Origin: Acidimicrobiaceae bacterium
Lineage (GTDB): Bacteria; Actinomycetota; Acidimicrobiia; Acidimicrobiales; Bog-793
NCBI GenBank assembly: GCA_025464005.1
Contig: JAODBO010000032.1
Coordinates: forward strand, 1 to 53,478
Direction of reading: 5' to 3'
DNA: 53,478 nt
Below the pieces are notes generated by a model. It searched no databases and was not told the origin of the DNA. It saw only the letters and a program-made list of their open reading frames with translations. Positions 17,162 through 26,715 of the stretch are shown in pieces. Positions within the stretch are counted from its first letter, which is position 1, and each line of letters begins with the position of its first letter. A program made the position numbers and the translations under genes.

Positions 17162-17905
17162 TCAGCTCGCGAGGTAACGACCGAAGAAGTCCCAGATCCT
17201 GCGCCAGCCGTCGTTGGCCGCCTCGGGGCGGTAGCTCGGCCGGTCGACGGCGAAGAAGGCGTGGCCGGCACCCTCATAGGTGTGGAAATCGTGCACCTTT
17301 TCGTACTTGTCGAGCTCGGCGGCGAGCTCGGCGACCTGCTCGGGCGACGGGTGCTGGTCCTCGGCGCCGAACAGCCCGAGCAAGGGGCCCGACAGGTCCT
17401 TCGCGAGATGCACGATGGGCCCAACCTTGAGCGGCATGCCTTCTGGCGGCGAGCCGACGATGAATGCTCCGTAGCAGTCGACGGCAGCGTCGAGGGGCAG
17501 GCTGCACGCGGCGAGGAAGGACTGGCGTCCGCCGGAGCAGTAGCCGATGGTGGCGAACTTGCCGTTCGACAAGGGCAAGGACTTCAGGTGCTCGATCGCC
17601 CCCGCCACGTCACCGACGAGGCGGTCGTCGGGTACCCCACCGTTGGCCCGTGCCGCAGCAGCTGCGTCGTCGGGGCTCGCTCCGGGCGCCTCGCGGCTGT
17701 ACAGGTTTGGGCAGATGGCGAGGTAGCCGTGCGCGGCGAACTTGCGCGTGATCTCCTTCGTTGCCGCGTCGTAACCGGGCATGTGATGGATGACGACGAC
17801 TCCCCCGCTCCCCGGGCCGTCGAGCGGCTCGGCGAGGTACGCCTCTATCTCGTCGCCCCCGTGACCGGTGATCCGGACCGTCTCAGCTCTCATCGCGTCC
17901 GACAT
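17162..17905 (-). CDS. dienelactone hydrolase family protein
   Basis: This is a 247-residue alpha/beta hydrolase of the DLH family. The nucleophile elbow GYCSGG puts a cysteine (C123) in place of serine, as in dienelactone hydrolase. The acid is probably in GAEDQHPS and the His in GAGHAFF. The HHMPGYD segment (40-46) forms the oxyanion region. Classical members open dienelactones in chloroaromatic degradation, but many act on other esters. The start ATG 17905 is preceded by AGGAGG at ideal spacing. The longer frame to 17968 is not needed. Confidence 0.88.
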   Translation of the reverse strand: MSDAMRAETVRITGHGGDEIEAYLAEPLDGPGSGGVVVIHHMPGYDAATKEITRKFAAHGYLAICPNLYSREAPGASPDDAAAAARANGGVPDDRLVGDVAGAIEHLKSLPLSNGKFATIGYCSGGRQSFLAACSLPLDAAVDCYGAFIVGSPPEGMPLKVGPIVHLAKDLSGPLLGLFGAEDQHPSPEQVAELAAELDKYEKVHDFHTYEGAGHAFFAVDRPSYRPEAANDGWRRIWDFFGRYLAS

Positions 17906-18040
17906 GCGCGTCGTCCTCCTCGTTGACTGGTAGCGGGAGGAGACCGACGCCGGGAGGCGCCGGCTCACTGGCCCGCTCAGTACTCTCTAGTCGCCGCCGG
18001 CAGGCGGGGACCAGTCGGGACCGGTGCGCAGCGTTGCGGA

Positions 18041-18395
18041 TTCAGGGCGCGAGCAGGCCGTTCACCGCAGGATCGCCTTAATCGCCACGAACCGGAAGTT
18101 CTCGTCCTGCGCGATCACGGCGTTCGGATGGACGCGTACATTCGCAACGGCCCGGACTCACGCGCGGTGGAGATAGTCGACGCGCTGCTCGACACGAGCC
18201 CGACCTTCGTCACTGGCACGAGCACCCCGTGACGCGCCGTCTTGCACGCCGAAGCGGGTCCAGGACCCGCGGCTCGACATGCTGGAGCTCCACTGCCAGA
18301 GCTTGATCGACCCCGACCAATCCCAGACGCTGGTCGTATACAGCGCCGTACCGGGAAGCGATAGCTACCAGAAACTTCAGTGCTCCCGGAATTCG
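18041..18395 (+). pseudogene. decayed XRE-type regulator with MmyB-like ligand domain
   Basis: Three plus-strand frames together give a recognisable C-terminal MmyB-like domain. One frame reads VRMDAYIRNGPDSRAVEIVDALLDTSPTF and then hits TGA at 18230. A second frame gives WHEHPV, matching the usual WxxHxV. A third reads VQDPRLDMLELHCQSL, then DPDQSQTLVVYSAVPGSDS. Intact members are helix-turn-helix repressors whose C-terminal domain senses a ligand. At least two frameshifts are needed and no HTH part is found upstream, so this is a dead remnant. The rest of 17906-18412 holds nothing else I can see. Confidence 0.5.
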
Positions 18396-18412
18396 CCGAT
18401 CACCGCGTCTGG

Positions 18413-19000
18413 TCAGGCCGTGCCGCCGTTCGAGGGGCGTACGCTGTCGCCCGCTGCGGGCTCGCCCGCCGGCATCGACCGGATCAGCTGGTTCGTGAAG
18501 TTCTCCGGCTGCATCTCCGCGACAGCGAGGAACGTCTCTGTGCGCTGCACGCCGCCGATCTGCCAGATCCGGTCGAGGAGGAGCTCTTTCAGATGGGCAT
18601 GATCGCGCACCAGCAGGCGCGCGAGCAGGTCGATGCTCCCGGTGACGACGGTGACGTCGGACACCTCGGGCACCCGCCGTAACCCGTCGATGACCTTGCC
18701 AAGATCCGATCCCTGCGCCGCGGTGATCGCCAGGTACACCGTCACCGGGAAGCCGGCCGCAGCCCAGTCGAGCGTCACCGTGTAACCCTTGATCACGCCG
18801 GTGCGCTCGAGGCGCGCGATGCGCTCCCCGACCGCTGGCGGCGACATCCGCAGCTCGCGGGCCAAACCTCGCTGGGAGGTCCGGGCGTCGAGAGCGAGCA
18901 GTGCGAGCAATTTGCGGTCGATATCGTCGAGCCGCACGGACGGTCTGGGATGGTCGATCACATCCGTCAATCCCGACAACGGAGCCTGCCGTTTCACCAT
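18413..19000 (-). CDS. Lrp/AsnC family transcriptional regulator
   Basis: The 195-residue protein has a winged helix-turn-helix at about 24-72 (LDDIDRKLLALLALDARTS, then LARELRMSPPAVGERIARLERTGVI) and a RAM ligand-binding domain at about 80-165. Family members sense amino acids or related small molecules and form octamers. It lies downstream of the Opp/DmfA2 operon in the same direction with a 266-bp gap, so it may regulate that operon. ATG 19000 is preceded by GAGGGA. The C-terminal tail is a little longer than usual. Confidence 0.88.
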   Translation of the reverse strand: MVKRQAPLSGLTDVIDHPRPSVRLDDIDRKLLALLALDARTSQRGLARELRMSPPAVGERIARLERTGVIKGYTVTLDWAAAGFPVTVYLAITAAQGSDLGKVIDGLRRVPEVSDVTVVTGSIDLLARLLVRDHAHLKELLLDRIWQIGGVQRTETFLAVAEMQPENFTNQLIRSMPAGEPAAGDSVRPSNGGTA

Positions 19001-19266
19001 GACGCGTCCCTCTTCGGCAGTAGTTGCATCCGTTGTCTAGGTTGCCACGTGGTGTGCCCGACATTCCGAACACCGGCGAGGCCAGTCACGGTTCCGGCGC
19101 CCCCGTCGAACGTCACCCCACCCCGGCGGCGACGAGGGAGGATAGCAGCCGGCACAGAGATAACCTGGGCCTCGGCGAGCTCCGGGCCGGCCTCTCTGGC
19201 ACGGGGCCACCATTGCGGGCGAGGGGTGCCCGATCATCGCGTCGCCTCGGTGCTCGGCCTCCCCCA

Positions 19267-21576
19267 CTACGGGATGGCCCCGCCGCGCTGCTTGGCACGG
19301 CGGACCAGCGCGCCTCGCAACGCGTTCTCCGTGATCTGCGCGGTGTCACTCGTGAAGTAATCGACCGCCATGCTCGAGATCCAGGAGATCGACCCGACCG
19401 AGAAGACGAAACCACCGGCGGCTTGCTCGATGAGGACCAGGTCGGCGCGGACGCCCTTCTCGTGATCGCCGCCGGTGTTCTCCCGGGTGATCTGGATCTC
19501 CTCTACAACGAGCTTGTAGTACTTGCTCAGCTCGAGGGAAGAGCCGACGACGACCGCCCACGGCGGCGAGCCGTTCGCCACGTCGTAGCGGTCGACCTCG
19601 TCGCCCGCCGCGGCGCCCATGTCGAAGCCGCGCTCACCAACGATTTCGGAGGACACCCCCTCGAACAGGAACGACCCGGGCTCCTCGTAGCTCGCCGAGC
19701 TACGCCGGTAGCCGGCAGCGCCACCATCCGCGGCTTGGGCCGCCAAACCGACGCCGACGAGAGCGTTCGGTGGACGGCCCCGGAACTTCCATAGGCCACC
19801 GAGCTCACCTGTGGAGCTGTGGAAGCACTCGCCGGGGCGGCTCGTCCACGTCCTCGTCCCGGCGAAGCCCCGTCGGACCTCGACGAGCTCGGGGATCGAG
19901 TCGCTCTCGGTCGTTACCCAATAGAAGCCATTGCCGCCGAGGTAGAGCAGATTGCCGCCGCCGTCCAGGTACTGCTGGCAGGCGTCGAGGATCTCTGTCG
20001 AGATGTACTCGGGATGCGAGCCGGTTACTACTGCGCCATAGTTCTCGAGCAGCGCGCTGCCCCCGGCATGGACGAGGTGGTCGGTGACGACGTGGTAGGC
20101 GATGCCGAGCTTCTCCAGCCACGCCACGAGGTAGAGATCTGCCGAGAAGTGCCGGTACGAGTCGCGCATCGAGCTCTTCCAGTCGGGCCTGTTGTTCAGC
20201 ACGGGCCGCCTCGGCGTGGAGTACATCCAGCCCGAGCCGTCGGTGTGGACGTCGTAGATCGAGCCACCGATCTCCGGGAACTCCTCGAGACGCTTGTGCT
20301 CCGGATACTCGAGCGCCTCGCCCACGGCGAGCCCGGCCGCGACATAGTCGATGTCCTCGCCGTTGCCGAGCATGTTCGCGTATGCGCCGTAGGTGTAAGT
20401 CGGCATCACGACGAGGACCTCGGCCTCGCCCTCGCGCTCGCGTGCCGGCGCCACGACGAACGGGACGAGGTCCTCGGCATCTTGGGCCTGGCCCACCTCC
20501 TTCAGTCGGACGGCGTAGACCGCGCTCGCGAGGTCGTCCGGCAAGCTGATCGAAGCGGTGACCGGCCAGCGGGCGTCGTCGAGGTCGTCATCGTGGAAAT
20601 GGACCGCCGCGTACTGCTCGGGCGCCCGCGTCCAGTCGTGGACCGACGCGTCCCATGAGACGCCGGTGACCGCCCGCGCGGGCATGTTGACGAGCACCCC
20701 TTGATGACCGTTCCCGCTGACGTCGGTCACGAGCGCGCTCTTCTGGTTGAGCGAGAAGTCCCACGCGCCGAGCACGCCGGTCGCGTCGGCGGGCACTGTC
20801 GCGGGCTCGAGCCCAGCAAGGTCTGCGATCCCGGCGCTCGTCGAGAGCAGCACCGGGCGCTCGAGCTTGCCGTTGAACGACGTCCCGACGCTCGGGGCAC
20901 CGGGTAGCCGGTCCGCCGGCGCCCGTCCCGGCAGTTTCGCTGCCCCCACGAGCAGCGTGGGCTCGCCCGCGAGCGAGACGCCAGCGCCCTCCTCGGCGCC
21001 GGACCAGCGACCGAGCTCACCCGGCATCTGGCGCAGCGGACGGTGCGCCAGTGCCACGACGCCCGATTCCTCGTCGAGCGAGATGGCGAGCACGTGCCAG
21101 TACCCCTCGACGAGCGCGACCGGGGAGCTGAGCACGCCAGGCGCGCCCGACCCGCGGCCCCAGGTGAGTGTCGGTCGGCCGGTCTCGTCGATCACCACGA
21201 CGAAGCCCGCGGTGCCGTCCTCGGCGAGCGTCGACAGGACGCCCTGCGGATGGCCGCAGCCGAGCAGCGTCGGCTGCAGGTAGACGAGGCCGGTCACCGC
21301 GCGCGCTCCGGGAAGCGCGGCGAGTCCCTCGACCACGAGGTACGAGCCGCAGTACACCGGCTCGGGTCCGACGGTGACGCGAACCGGTGGCACCTCAGCG
21401 ACCGGCGTGACCAGCGGGACCGGCCAGTTCGGGTCGTCCGGCGGATGGTTCAGCCGGACGAGGTCGACCTCGACCGCGCCGCGACCTGCGGCCTTGACCT
21501 CGACGACATCTCCCTGTCGATAGGTCATCCGGTCGCAGTAGGCGATCACCGACCTCGACTCCACAGAGCGCTCCAT
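19267..21576 (-). CDS. N,N-dimethylformamidase large-subunit (DmfA2)-like protein, copy 1
   Basis: The 769-residue length is close to DmfA2 of bacterial dimethylformamidase. Residues about 70-320 look like a LamG/concanavalin-type beta domain (QPTLLG...GFVVVID...GKLERPVL...GAWDF) and about 325-750 form the DMFase-type catalytic domain. The mononuclear iron site of the Paracoccus enzyme, as I recall it, uses two Tyr and one Glu. The matching residues here are Y399 (AYAN), Y441 (YDVHTDG) and E523 (GSHPEY), at nearly the same numbering. The start ATG 21576 follows AAAAGGA. It is the last gene of the first Opp operon, 21 bp after oppF. No DmfA1 small subunit is nearby, so activity on formamides is unproven. 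Confidence 0.8.
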   Translation of the reverse strand: MERSVESRSVIAYCDRMTYRQGDVVEVKAAGRGAVEVDLVRLNHPPDDPNWPVPLVTPVAEVPPVRVTVGPEPVYCGSYLVVEGLAALPGARAVTGLVYLQPTLLGCGHPQGVLSTLAEDGTAGFVVVIDETGRPTLTWGRGSGAPGVLSSPVALVEGYWHVLAISLDEESGVVALAHRPLRQMPGELGRWSGAEEGAGVSLAGEPTLLVGAAKLPGRAPADRLPGAPSVGTSFNGKLERPVLLSTSAGIADLAGLEPATVPADATGVLGAWDFSLNQKSALVTDVSGNGHQGVLVNMPARAVTGVSWDASVHDWTRAPEQYAAVHFHDDDLDDARWPVTASISLPDDLASAVYAVRLKEVGQAQDAEDLVPFVVAPAREREGEAEVLVVMPTYTYGAYANMLGNGEDIDYVAAGLAVGEALEYPEHKRLEEFPEIGGSIYDVHTDGSGWMYSTPRRPVLNNRPDWKSSMRDSYRHFSADLYLVAWLEKLGIAYHVVTDHLVHAGGSALLENYGAVVTGSHPEYISTEILDACQQYLDGGGNLLYLGGNGFYWVTTESDSIPELVEVRRGFAGTRTWTSRPGECFHSSTGELGGLWKFRGRPPNALVGVGLAAQAADGGAAGYRRSSASYEEPGSFLFEGVSSEIVGERGFDMGAAAGDEVDRYDVANGSPPWAVVVGSSLELSKYYKLVVEEIQITRENTGGDHEKGVRADLVLIEQAAGGFVFSVGSISWISSMAVDYFTSDTAQITENALRGALVRRAKQRGGAIP

Positions 21577-21597
21577 GTCCTTTTCCTCTCGTTTGGT

Positions 21598-22584
21598 TCA
21601 GATCGCCTCGGCGAAGTGGCACGCCGCGAAGTGCCCGGGCTCCTGCTCGACGAGCGGCGGCGGGACGCTCGAGCAGATGTCCTGGGCCTTCCAGCATCGG
21701 GTCCGGAACGGACATCCCGACGGTGGATCGAGCGGGCTCGGGACCTCGCCCCGAAGCGCGATCCGCTGCCGGCCCCTCGTCCTCGGGCCGCCCGGGATCG
21801 CGGACAGCAGCGCCTGGCTGTAGGGCATCAGCGGGTTCGCGTAGAGCTCGCCTGCGGGAGCGATCTCGACGATCTTGCCGAGGTACATCACCCCGACGCG
21901 GTCGCTGATGTACTCGACGACCGAGAGATCGTGCGCGATGAACACGTACGTGAGCTGGAAGTCCCGCTGAAGATCGGCGAGGAGGTTGAGCACCTGGGAC
22001 TGCACGGAGACGTCGAGCGCCGACACCGCCTCGTCGGCGATCACGAGCTTCGGATGCAGCATGAGCGCCCTCGCGATCCCGATCCGCTGGCGCTGACCGC
22101 CACTGAACTCATGCGGGTAGCGGTGGAGGTACTCCTTGCGGAGCCCGACCACGGCCAGCATCTCGCTCACGAGCTCGTCCCGGTCGTTCCGGGGAACCGT
22201 GTCCTGGACGGCAAGCCCCTCCCCGACGATCTCGCTCACGCGCATGCGCGGGTCGAGGGAGCCCTTCGGATCCTGGAAGATCATCTGGATGTCGCGACGC
22301 ACGCGCTTCATCTCCTTCGGCGGGAGATCGCGCAGGTCCCGACCCTCGAACAGCACCTGGCCCGACGTCGGCTGCTCGAGGCGCACGATCGAGCGGCCGA
22401 GCGTCGTCTTGCCGCATCCGGACTCCCCCACGAGGCCGAGCGTCTCCCCCGGCTGCACCGTGAACGAGACGCCGTCCACCGCCTTGACCACGCTCTTGGT
22501 CCTGCTGAACGGGTTCCCGCGCATGGGGAAGTGAGTCTTCAGGTCCTGGATCTCGAGCAGTGGCCCCTGGCCGGGGTTGGTCAT
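21598..22584 (-). CDS. Opp/Dpp-type ABC transporter ATP-binding protein (OppF-like)
   Basis: This 328-residue ATPase has Walker [11 protein letters not shown]-loop [11 protein letters not shown], signature SGGQRQR, Walker [13 protein letters not shown] and the switch His in IAHDLSVV. The C-terminal oligopeptide/dipeptide transporter domain carries [14 protein letters not shown], the cysteine cluster typical of OppF/DppF. It energises import of peptide-like substrates with the OppD of the same operon. ATG 22584 overlaps the oppD stop (ATGA). Confidence 0.93.
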   Translation of the reverse strand: MTNPGQGPLLEIQDLKTHFPMRGNPFSRTKSVVKAVDGVSFTVQPGETLGLVGESGCGKTTLGRSIVRLEQPTSGQVLFEGRDLRDLPPKEMKRVRRDIQMIFQDPKGSLDPRMRVSEIVGEGLAVQDTVPRNDRDELVSEMLAVVGLRKEYLHRYPHEFSGGQRQRIGIARALMLHPKLVIADEAVSALDVSVQSQVLNLLADLQRDFQLTYVFIAHDLSVVEYISDRVGVMYLGKIVEIAPAGELYANPLMPYSQALLSAIPGGPRTRGRQRIALRGEVPSPLDPPSGCPFRTRCWKAQDICSSVPPPLVEQEPGHFAACHFAEAI

Positions 22585-23576
22585 TGGAACAGCCAGCACG
22601 CGACCTGCCTCCGGTCGTTCAAGGTCACCGTCGGCGGCATCGCTGCACACTGCTCCATGACGTTCGGGCAACGCGTGGCGAACGGGCAGCCGGAGGGCAT
22701 GGCCAAGGGATTGGGCACCGACCCGTCGATCGCGCGCAGCCGCTGGCCCTTGAGCTCGGGGCTCGGCACGGAGGAAATCAGGCCGACGGTGTACGGGTGC
22801 TTCGGATCGTCGACGATCTGGGCGCTCGTCGCCCGCTCCATGATCCTGCCCCCGTACATCACGATGACTTGGCTGCACATCTCGCTCACGACCGCTATGT
22901 CGTGCGTGATGAGCACGACCGCGGTCTCGAGGCGCTCGCCGAGATCCCTCACGAGATCGAGGATCTGGGCCTGGGTCGTGACGTCGAGGGCCGTGGTCGG
23001 CTCGTCCAAGATGGCGAGCTGCGGGTTGTTCGCTATCGCCATCGCGATGACGACCCGCTGGCGCATCCCCCCGCTCAGGCTCCTCGGGTACTCCTTGACG
23101 CGCTGTTCGGGCGCCGGTATCCCGACGAGGCGGAACAGTTCGATCGCGCGATCTCGCGCCTCGCTGCGACCAATGCGGGCATGGGCGCGCAAGGCCTCAA
23201 TGACCTGGTCGCCCACCTTGTAGACGGGATTGAGCGCGCTCATCGGCTCCTGGAAGACGAGCCCGATCTCCCGGCCCCTGATCGAGCGCATCTCCGCGTC
23301 GCGCAGCCCCGTGATGTCCCTGCCCTTGAAGATCACGCTGCCGCTCGCAATGTAGCCGGGCGGCTCGATCAGGCCCATGATCGAAAGGGACATCACGCTC
23401 TTGCCGGAGCCGGACTCGCCGACGATCCCGAGGCTGGAGGCGGCCTCGACCTCGAAGCTGACGCCGTTCACGGCCTTCACGACGCCACGCCGGGTCGGGA
23501 AGTACGTGTGCAGGTCGCGCACTTCGAGCAGCGTGGTCCCGCTCGGGGCGGCATTCGCCAGGCCGTCTGTGCCCAT
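22581..23576 (-). CDS. Opp/Dpp-type ABC transporter ATP-binding protein (OppD-like)
   Basis: This 331-residue ATPase has Walker [11 protein letters not shown]-loop [17 protein letters not shown], signature LSGGMRQR, Walker [15 protein letters not shown] and switch His in THDIAVV. The C-terminal [14 protein letters not shown] gives the OppD-type cysteine cluster. It pairs with the overlapping OppF. The start is ATG 23576, 16 bp after the amidohydrolase stop; the frame extends further upstream only as overlap with that gene. Confidence 0.93.
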   Translation of the reverse strand: MGTDGLANAAPSGTTLLEVRDLHTYFPTRRGVVKAVNGVSFEVEAASSLGIVGESGSGKSVMSLSIMGLIEPPGYIASGSVIFKGRDITGLRDAEMRSIRGREIGLVFQEPMSALNPVYKVGDQVIEALRAHARIGRSEARDRAIELFRLVGIPAPEQRVKEYPRSLSGGMRQRVVIAMAIANNPQLAILDEPTTALDVTTQAQILDLVRDLGERLETAVVLITHDIAVVSEMCSQVIVMYGGRIMERATSAQIVDDPKHPYTVGLISSVPSPELKGQRLRAIDGSVPNPLAMPSGCPFATRCPNVMEQCAAMPPTVTLNDRRQVACWLFQ

Positions 23577-23592
23577 CAAGGCCACGGCTCGC

Positions 23593-24873
23593 TCACGAAC
23601 CGGACCTACGAGTCGCCGATCCCGCCCTCGGCACCCTGCCGGCGTCGACGCGGACTTCGCCGCCCTGCACGACGAGTCGCACCTCCTTGAGGGCCGCGAG
23701 GTCCTCCAGCGGGTTGCCTTCCACCGCGAGCAGATCGGCCTGGAGCCCTGCCCGCACGCGGCCCGCGACGCCCGCGATGCCGAGGACGTCGGCGGACTTT
23801 CCCGTTGCCGAGTAGATCGCCTCGGCCCTCGACATGCCACCGTCGCTCATGAGCCGGAGCTCGTCGGGCAACGAGTCGAACCGGGTGAAGCGCCAACCGG
23901 CGTCGGTGCCCGCGACGAAGTTGACCCCGATCTCGCGCAACTGGCTGAACTGGCTGAGATTGTCGGCGAGCATGCCCTTCCAGCGATCGAGGGTCTGCTG
24001 ATCGCTCGCCGAGAGCTCGCCCAGTGCCGACATCTTCGTGACGACGTCGTACGCGACGGCGAGCGTCGTCGTCACCGGAATGCCGGCCTTGGCGAGGCGG
24101 TCCGCGACGGCCGGGGAGAACTCCTGTGTCTGTTTGTTGTCGACGAGAAAGCTCGCGTGCTCGATCTGGTCGACACCCACGGCGATCGCGTCGTCGAGCG
24201 CCTGAGCGCAGAGCGTGTGGACGGTAACCCGCCGATCGAGCCGGTGTGCCTCGTCGACGATCGCCTCGAGCTCCTGAGGTCGGAACGCCGGTCGATGCGA
24301 GATCGTGTTGAGCGTGCCGCCGCCGGAACCCATGACCTTGATCCAGTCGGCTCCGAGCTTGCAGAGCTCGCGGACCTTCTTCCGCACGCCCTCCACGCCA
24401 TCGGCCTCGCCGCCCAGGTACCAGGTGTGGCCGCCGGTGATCGTGACCGGCTGGCCGACGAGCAGCATCCTCGGGCCTCGCCCGTAGCCGAGGCTGATCG
24501 CACGGCGCAGGTCGAACGACGTCGAGCGTCGTGCACCGGTGTCGCGAACTGTCGTGATTCCGGCCTCGAGCGCGGTCAGGGCCGCGTTCGCCGACGCCGC
24601 GACGAGGACACCATCGCTCTCGCCGACGGCGTCTTCGAGGATGCCGCCGGTGCCCGGCAGATTGAGGTGCACGTGCGCGTCGATCAGTCCGGGCAGCAAG
24701 GTGCAGCCCGTGTAGTCGAGGACCTCGACATCCGCGGACTCGAGCTCCGCGGGAAGCTCGTCCTGGTGAATCCCTTGGATCGTGCTCCCCTCGTAGACCA
24801 CGACGGCTCGATCGATCGCCGCGCCCCCGTTCCCGTCGATCAGCCGATCTGCCCGCACCACCGTTGTCACCAT
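23593..24873 (-). CDS. imidazolonepropionase-like metal-dependent amidohydrolase, locus 1
   Basis: This 426-residue amidohydrolase-superfamily enzyme has the HxH motif at H67 and H69 (LIDAHVHL), a candidate carboxylated lysine K179 (ADWIKVMGSGG), downstream His residues (VTVHTLCAQ, IEHASF) and the final Asp in AGTDAGW. That is the binuclear-metal pattern of the imidazolonepropionase/prolidase-like group, some members of which are dipeptidases (Xaa-Arg/Lys) or amide hydrolases. It has no signal peptide, so it is cytoplasmic. ATG 24873 follows GGAAGG at good spacing. Position between transporter genes suggests it acts on the imported compound. Confidence 0.85.
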   Translation of the reverse strand: MVTTVVRADRLIDGNGGAAIDRAVVVYEGSTIQGIHQDELPAELESADVEVLDYTGCTLLPGLIDAHVHLNLPGTGGILEDAVGESDGVLVAASANAALTALEAGITTVRDTGARRSTSFDLRRAISLGYGRGPRMLLVGQPVTITGGHTWYLGGEADGVEGVRKKVRELCKLGADWIKVMGSGGGTLNTISHRPAFRPQELEAIVDEAHRLDRRVTVHTLCAQALDDAIAVGVDQIEHASFLVDNKQTQEFSPAVADRLAKAGIPVTTTLAVAYDVVTKMSALGELSASDQQTLDRWKGMLADNLSQFSQLREIGVNFVAGTDAGWRFTRFDSLPDELRLMSDGGMSRAEAIYSATGKSADVLGIAGVAGRVRAGLQADLLAVEGNPLEDLAALKEVRLVVQGGEVRVDAGRVPRAGSATRRSGS

Positions 24874-24934
24874 GACCACCTTCCCGTCGCCCGTGCCGCC
24901 AGCACCGTTTGTCTTGCCGTTTCGCCCACCGATC

Positions 24935-24974
24935 GCCCGCGGCGCGTCCCCGCCAATGGGGTCGCGCCGCGGGC
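24935..24974 (-). terminator. long hairpin between the SBP and amidohydrolase genes
   Basis: A perfect 12-bp inverted repeat (GCCCGCGGCGCG and CGCGCCGCGGGC) encloses a 16-nt loop that itself can pair CCCC with GGGG. It lies in the 128-bp gap after the solute-binding protein gene. There is no T-run, so it probably acts as a partial terminator or 3' mRNA stabiliser, keeping the binding protein more abundant than downstream products. Confidence 0.55.
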
Positions 24975-25001
24975 AGTACCGCTAGCTCGCTCCCCGGTTC
25001 A

Positions 25002-26606
25002 CTACGAAATCGAGGCTGTGTAGAAGTACTCGAAGCCGCCACCGGAGTAGGACACCCCGCGGAGGCTCTTCGACAGCAGGAGCAGGTCCTCGTTCTCGTG
25101 GATCGGCATCTCCACGGCCTGCTGCATGATGATCTTCTGGGCCTGGTCGTAGATGGCGAGCCGCCCGGCGCCCGAGGTGATCTGGCCCTTCTGGATCAGG
25201 CCCGTCAGCTGGCTGTTCGTGAACTTGCTCCAGTTGTAGTACTGCTTCGGCAAGAACCACAGGTGCAGTGCATCGGGGTCGGTCGCGATGTACTGCAGCG
25301 GTGTTAGGGACATCTGGCCCGCCGCGTTCGTGGCGAGCCACGCCGGCACGGCTTCCTGGACAACGGAGGCCTTCATGCCGTTCGCGGCGAGGCTGCTCTG
25401 GATCGCCTGCGCGAGCAGTGGGTACTCCGGCACCGTCGAGACACCGGTCAGCTTCAGCGCGAGCTGCCTGCCGCCCTTGGTCCAGATCCCTGCGACCTTC
25501 TTCCAGCCATCCGCGCTCAGCAACTTGTCCGCCTTGGCCGGGTCGTAGGGGTACATGTTCTCGATCGAGGCGTCGTAGCCCGGCGTGCCCTTCTGCAGCG
25601 GCGTGTTGTCGACGGGGAACGCGCCGTCGTCGGCAAGCTTGATGACCGCCGTCTTGTTCACCGAGTAGAGGATCGCCTGACGGACCGCGAGATCGTTCGT
25701 CGGCCACGCCTGGGTGTTGATCGGGGCGAAGATCCCCATCCCCGTGATCCCGACCGCCATCGGCGTGTACTGCGACGCGAGTGACTTGTAGTAGATCCCG
25801 GGCGTCTCCTGGATCAGCTGCGTCTGGCCGCTTTGCAGCGAGCCGACCCGCGACTGGGAGTTCGTGATGACATCGAAGGTGAGCTTCGCTATCTTCGACG
25901 GGCCGTTCGTTTTCACCGCCGGCGGTGCCCACTCATAGGCAGGATTGCGCTTGAGCACGACGCTCTGGTTGGGCACGTAGCTCACGAACTCGAACGGGCC
26001 GGTGCCGACTGGATGGTTGCCGAGACCCTTGCCGTACTTGGTGATGGCGGTCGGTGACTGGATGCCCATGTACGGCTCGCCGAGCTGGGTGAGCAGCGGG
26101 GCATACGCGGTCGTGCAGCTGAGGGTGACCGTGTAGGTGGAGATCGCCTTCGCCGTCAGACACGGCCCGAGCAGCGCTAGCGAGATCGTCGACTGGGTCG
26201 TCTTGGCGGTGATGTAGCCGATGTTCGACACGACCGCTGCGGCGTTGAAGGGCGTCCCGTCCTGGAACTTGACGCCATGGCGGAGCGTGAAGGTGTACGT
26301 CTTGCCGTCGGGCGAGATCGTCCACTTCGTCGCGAGGTCGGGGGTCGGCGCGAGCTGTGGGGTGTCCCACACGAGCGTGTCGAAGATGTTCACGTCGATC
26401 GGTCCCACGTCACGGTTGCCCGTCGTCGCCGGGTTCAAGGTGTCCGGCGGCTCCGCCCAGCCGAGCGTGAGATCCGCTCCCGAGGACGCCGAGGCTCGCA
26501 CGGTCGCGCCGACATGTGCGGCAGGACCGTAGGCAGCGACCGACAGCAGAGCCGCCGCCGTGCCGATGACTGCGGCGCTCTTCCTGTTAAGGATTGCCAA
26601 CTTCAT
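25002..26606 (-). CDS. family-5 extracellular solute-binding protein of the locus 1 Opp transporter
   Basis: The 534-residue protein has a Sec-type signal peptide (about 8-30, NRKSAAVIGTAAALLSVAAYGPAAH) without a lipobox Cys. The SBP_bac_5 domain follows: LGWAEPPDTLNP, WTISPDGKTYTFTLRHGVKFQDGTPF, GTGPFEFVSYVPNQSVVLKRNPAYE and the C-terminal LPKQYYNWSKFTN. It captures the substrate for the adjacent OppBCDF. The start ATG 26606 is preceded by GGAGAG. It lies 109 bp downstream of oppC. The substrate class is unknown (peptide, opine, amide). Confidence 0.92.
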   Translation of the reverse strand: MKLAILNRKSAAVIGTAAALLSVAAYGPAAHVGATVRASASSGADLTLGWAEPPDTLNPATTGNRDVGPIDVNIFDTLVWDTPQLAPTPDLATKWTISPDGKTYTFTLRHGVKFQDGTPFNAAAVVSNIGYITAKTTQSTISLALLGPCLTAKAISTYTVTLSCTTAYAPLLTQLGEPYMGIQSPTAITKYGKGLGNHPVGTGPFEFVSYVPNQSVVLKRNPAYEWAPPAVKTNGPSKIAKLTFDVITNSQSRVGSLQSGQTQLIQETPGIYYKSLASQYTPMAVGITGMGIFAPINTQAWPTNDLAVRQAILYSVNKTAVIKLADDGAFPVDNTPLQKGTPGYDASIENMYPYDPAKADKLLSADGWKKVAGIWTKGGRQLALKLTGVSTVPEYPLLAQAIQSSLAANGMKASVVQEAVPAWLATNAAGQMSLTPLQYIATDPDALHLWFLPKQYYNWSKFTNSQLTGLIQKGQITSGAGRLAIYDQAQKIIMQQAVEMPIHENEDLLLLSKSLRGVSYSGGGFEYFYTASIS

Positions 26607-26715
26607 TGCTCTCTCCAGTACGTCAGGCGCAGTTGGATTCCACGGTCGTGCGCCGCTACCGGCCGTGATCGGTTGCACAAGCGATGCGTCATAGGGTGCG
26701 GAAAGGTGGCGACTG

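Noticed and set aside
18279..18602. Plus-strand open frame as an intact small gene
   Set aside because: Its first part is the MmyB-like fragment and the rest is antisense of the Lrp/AsnC gene, so it is not a whole gene.
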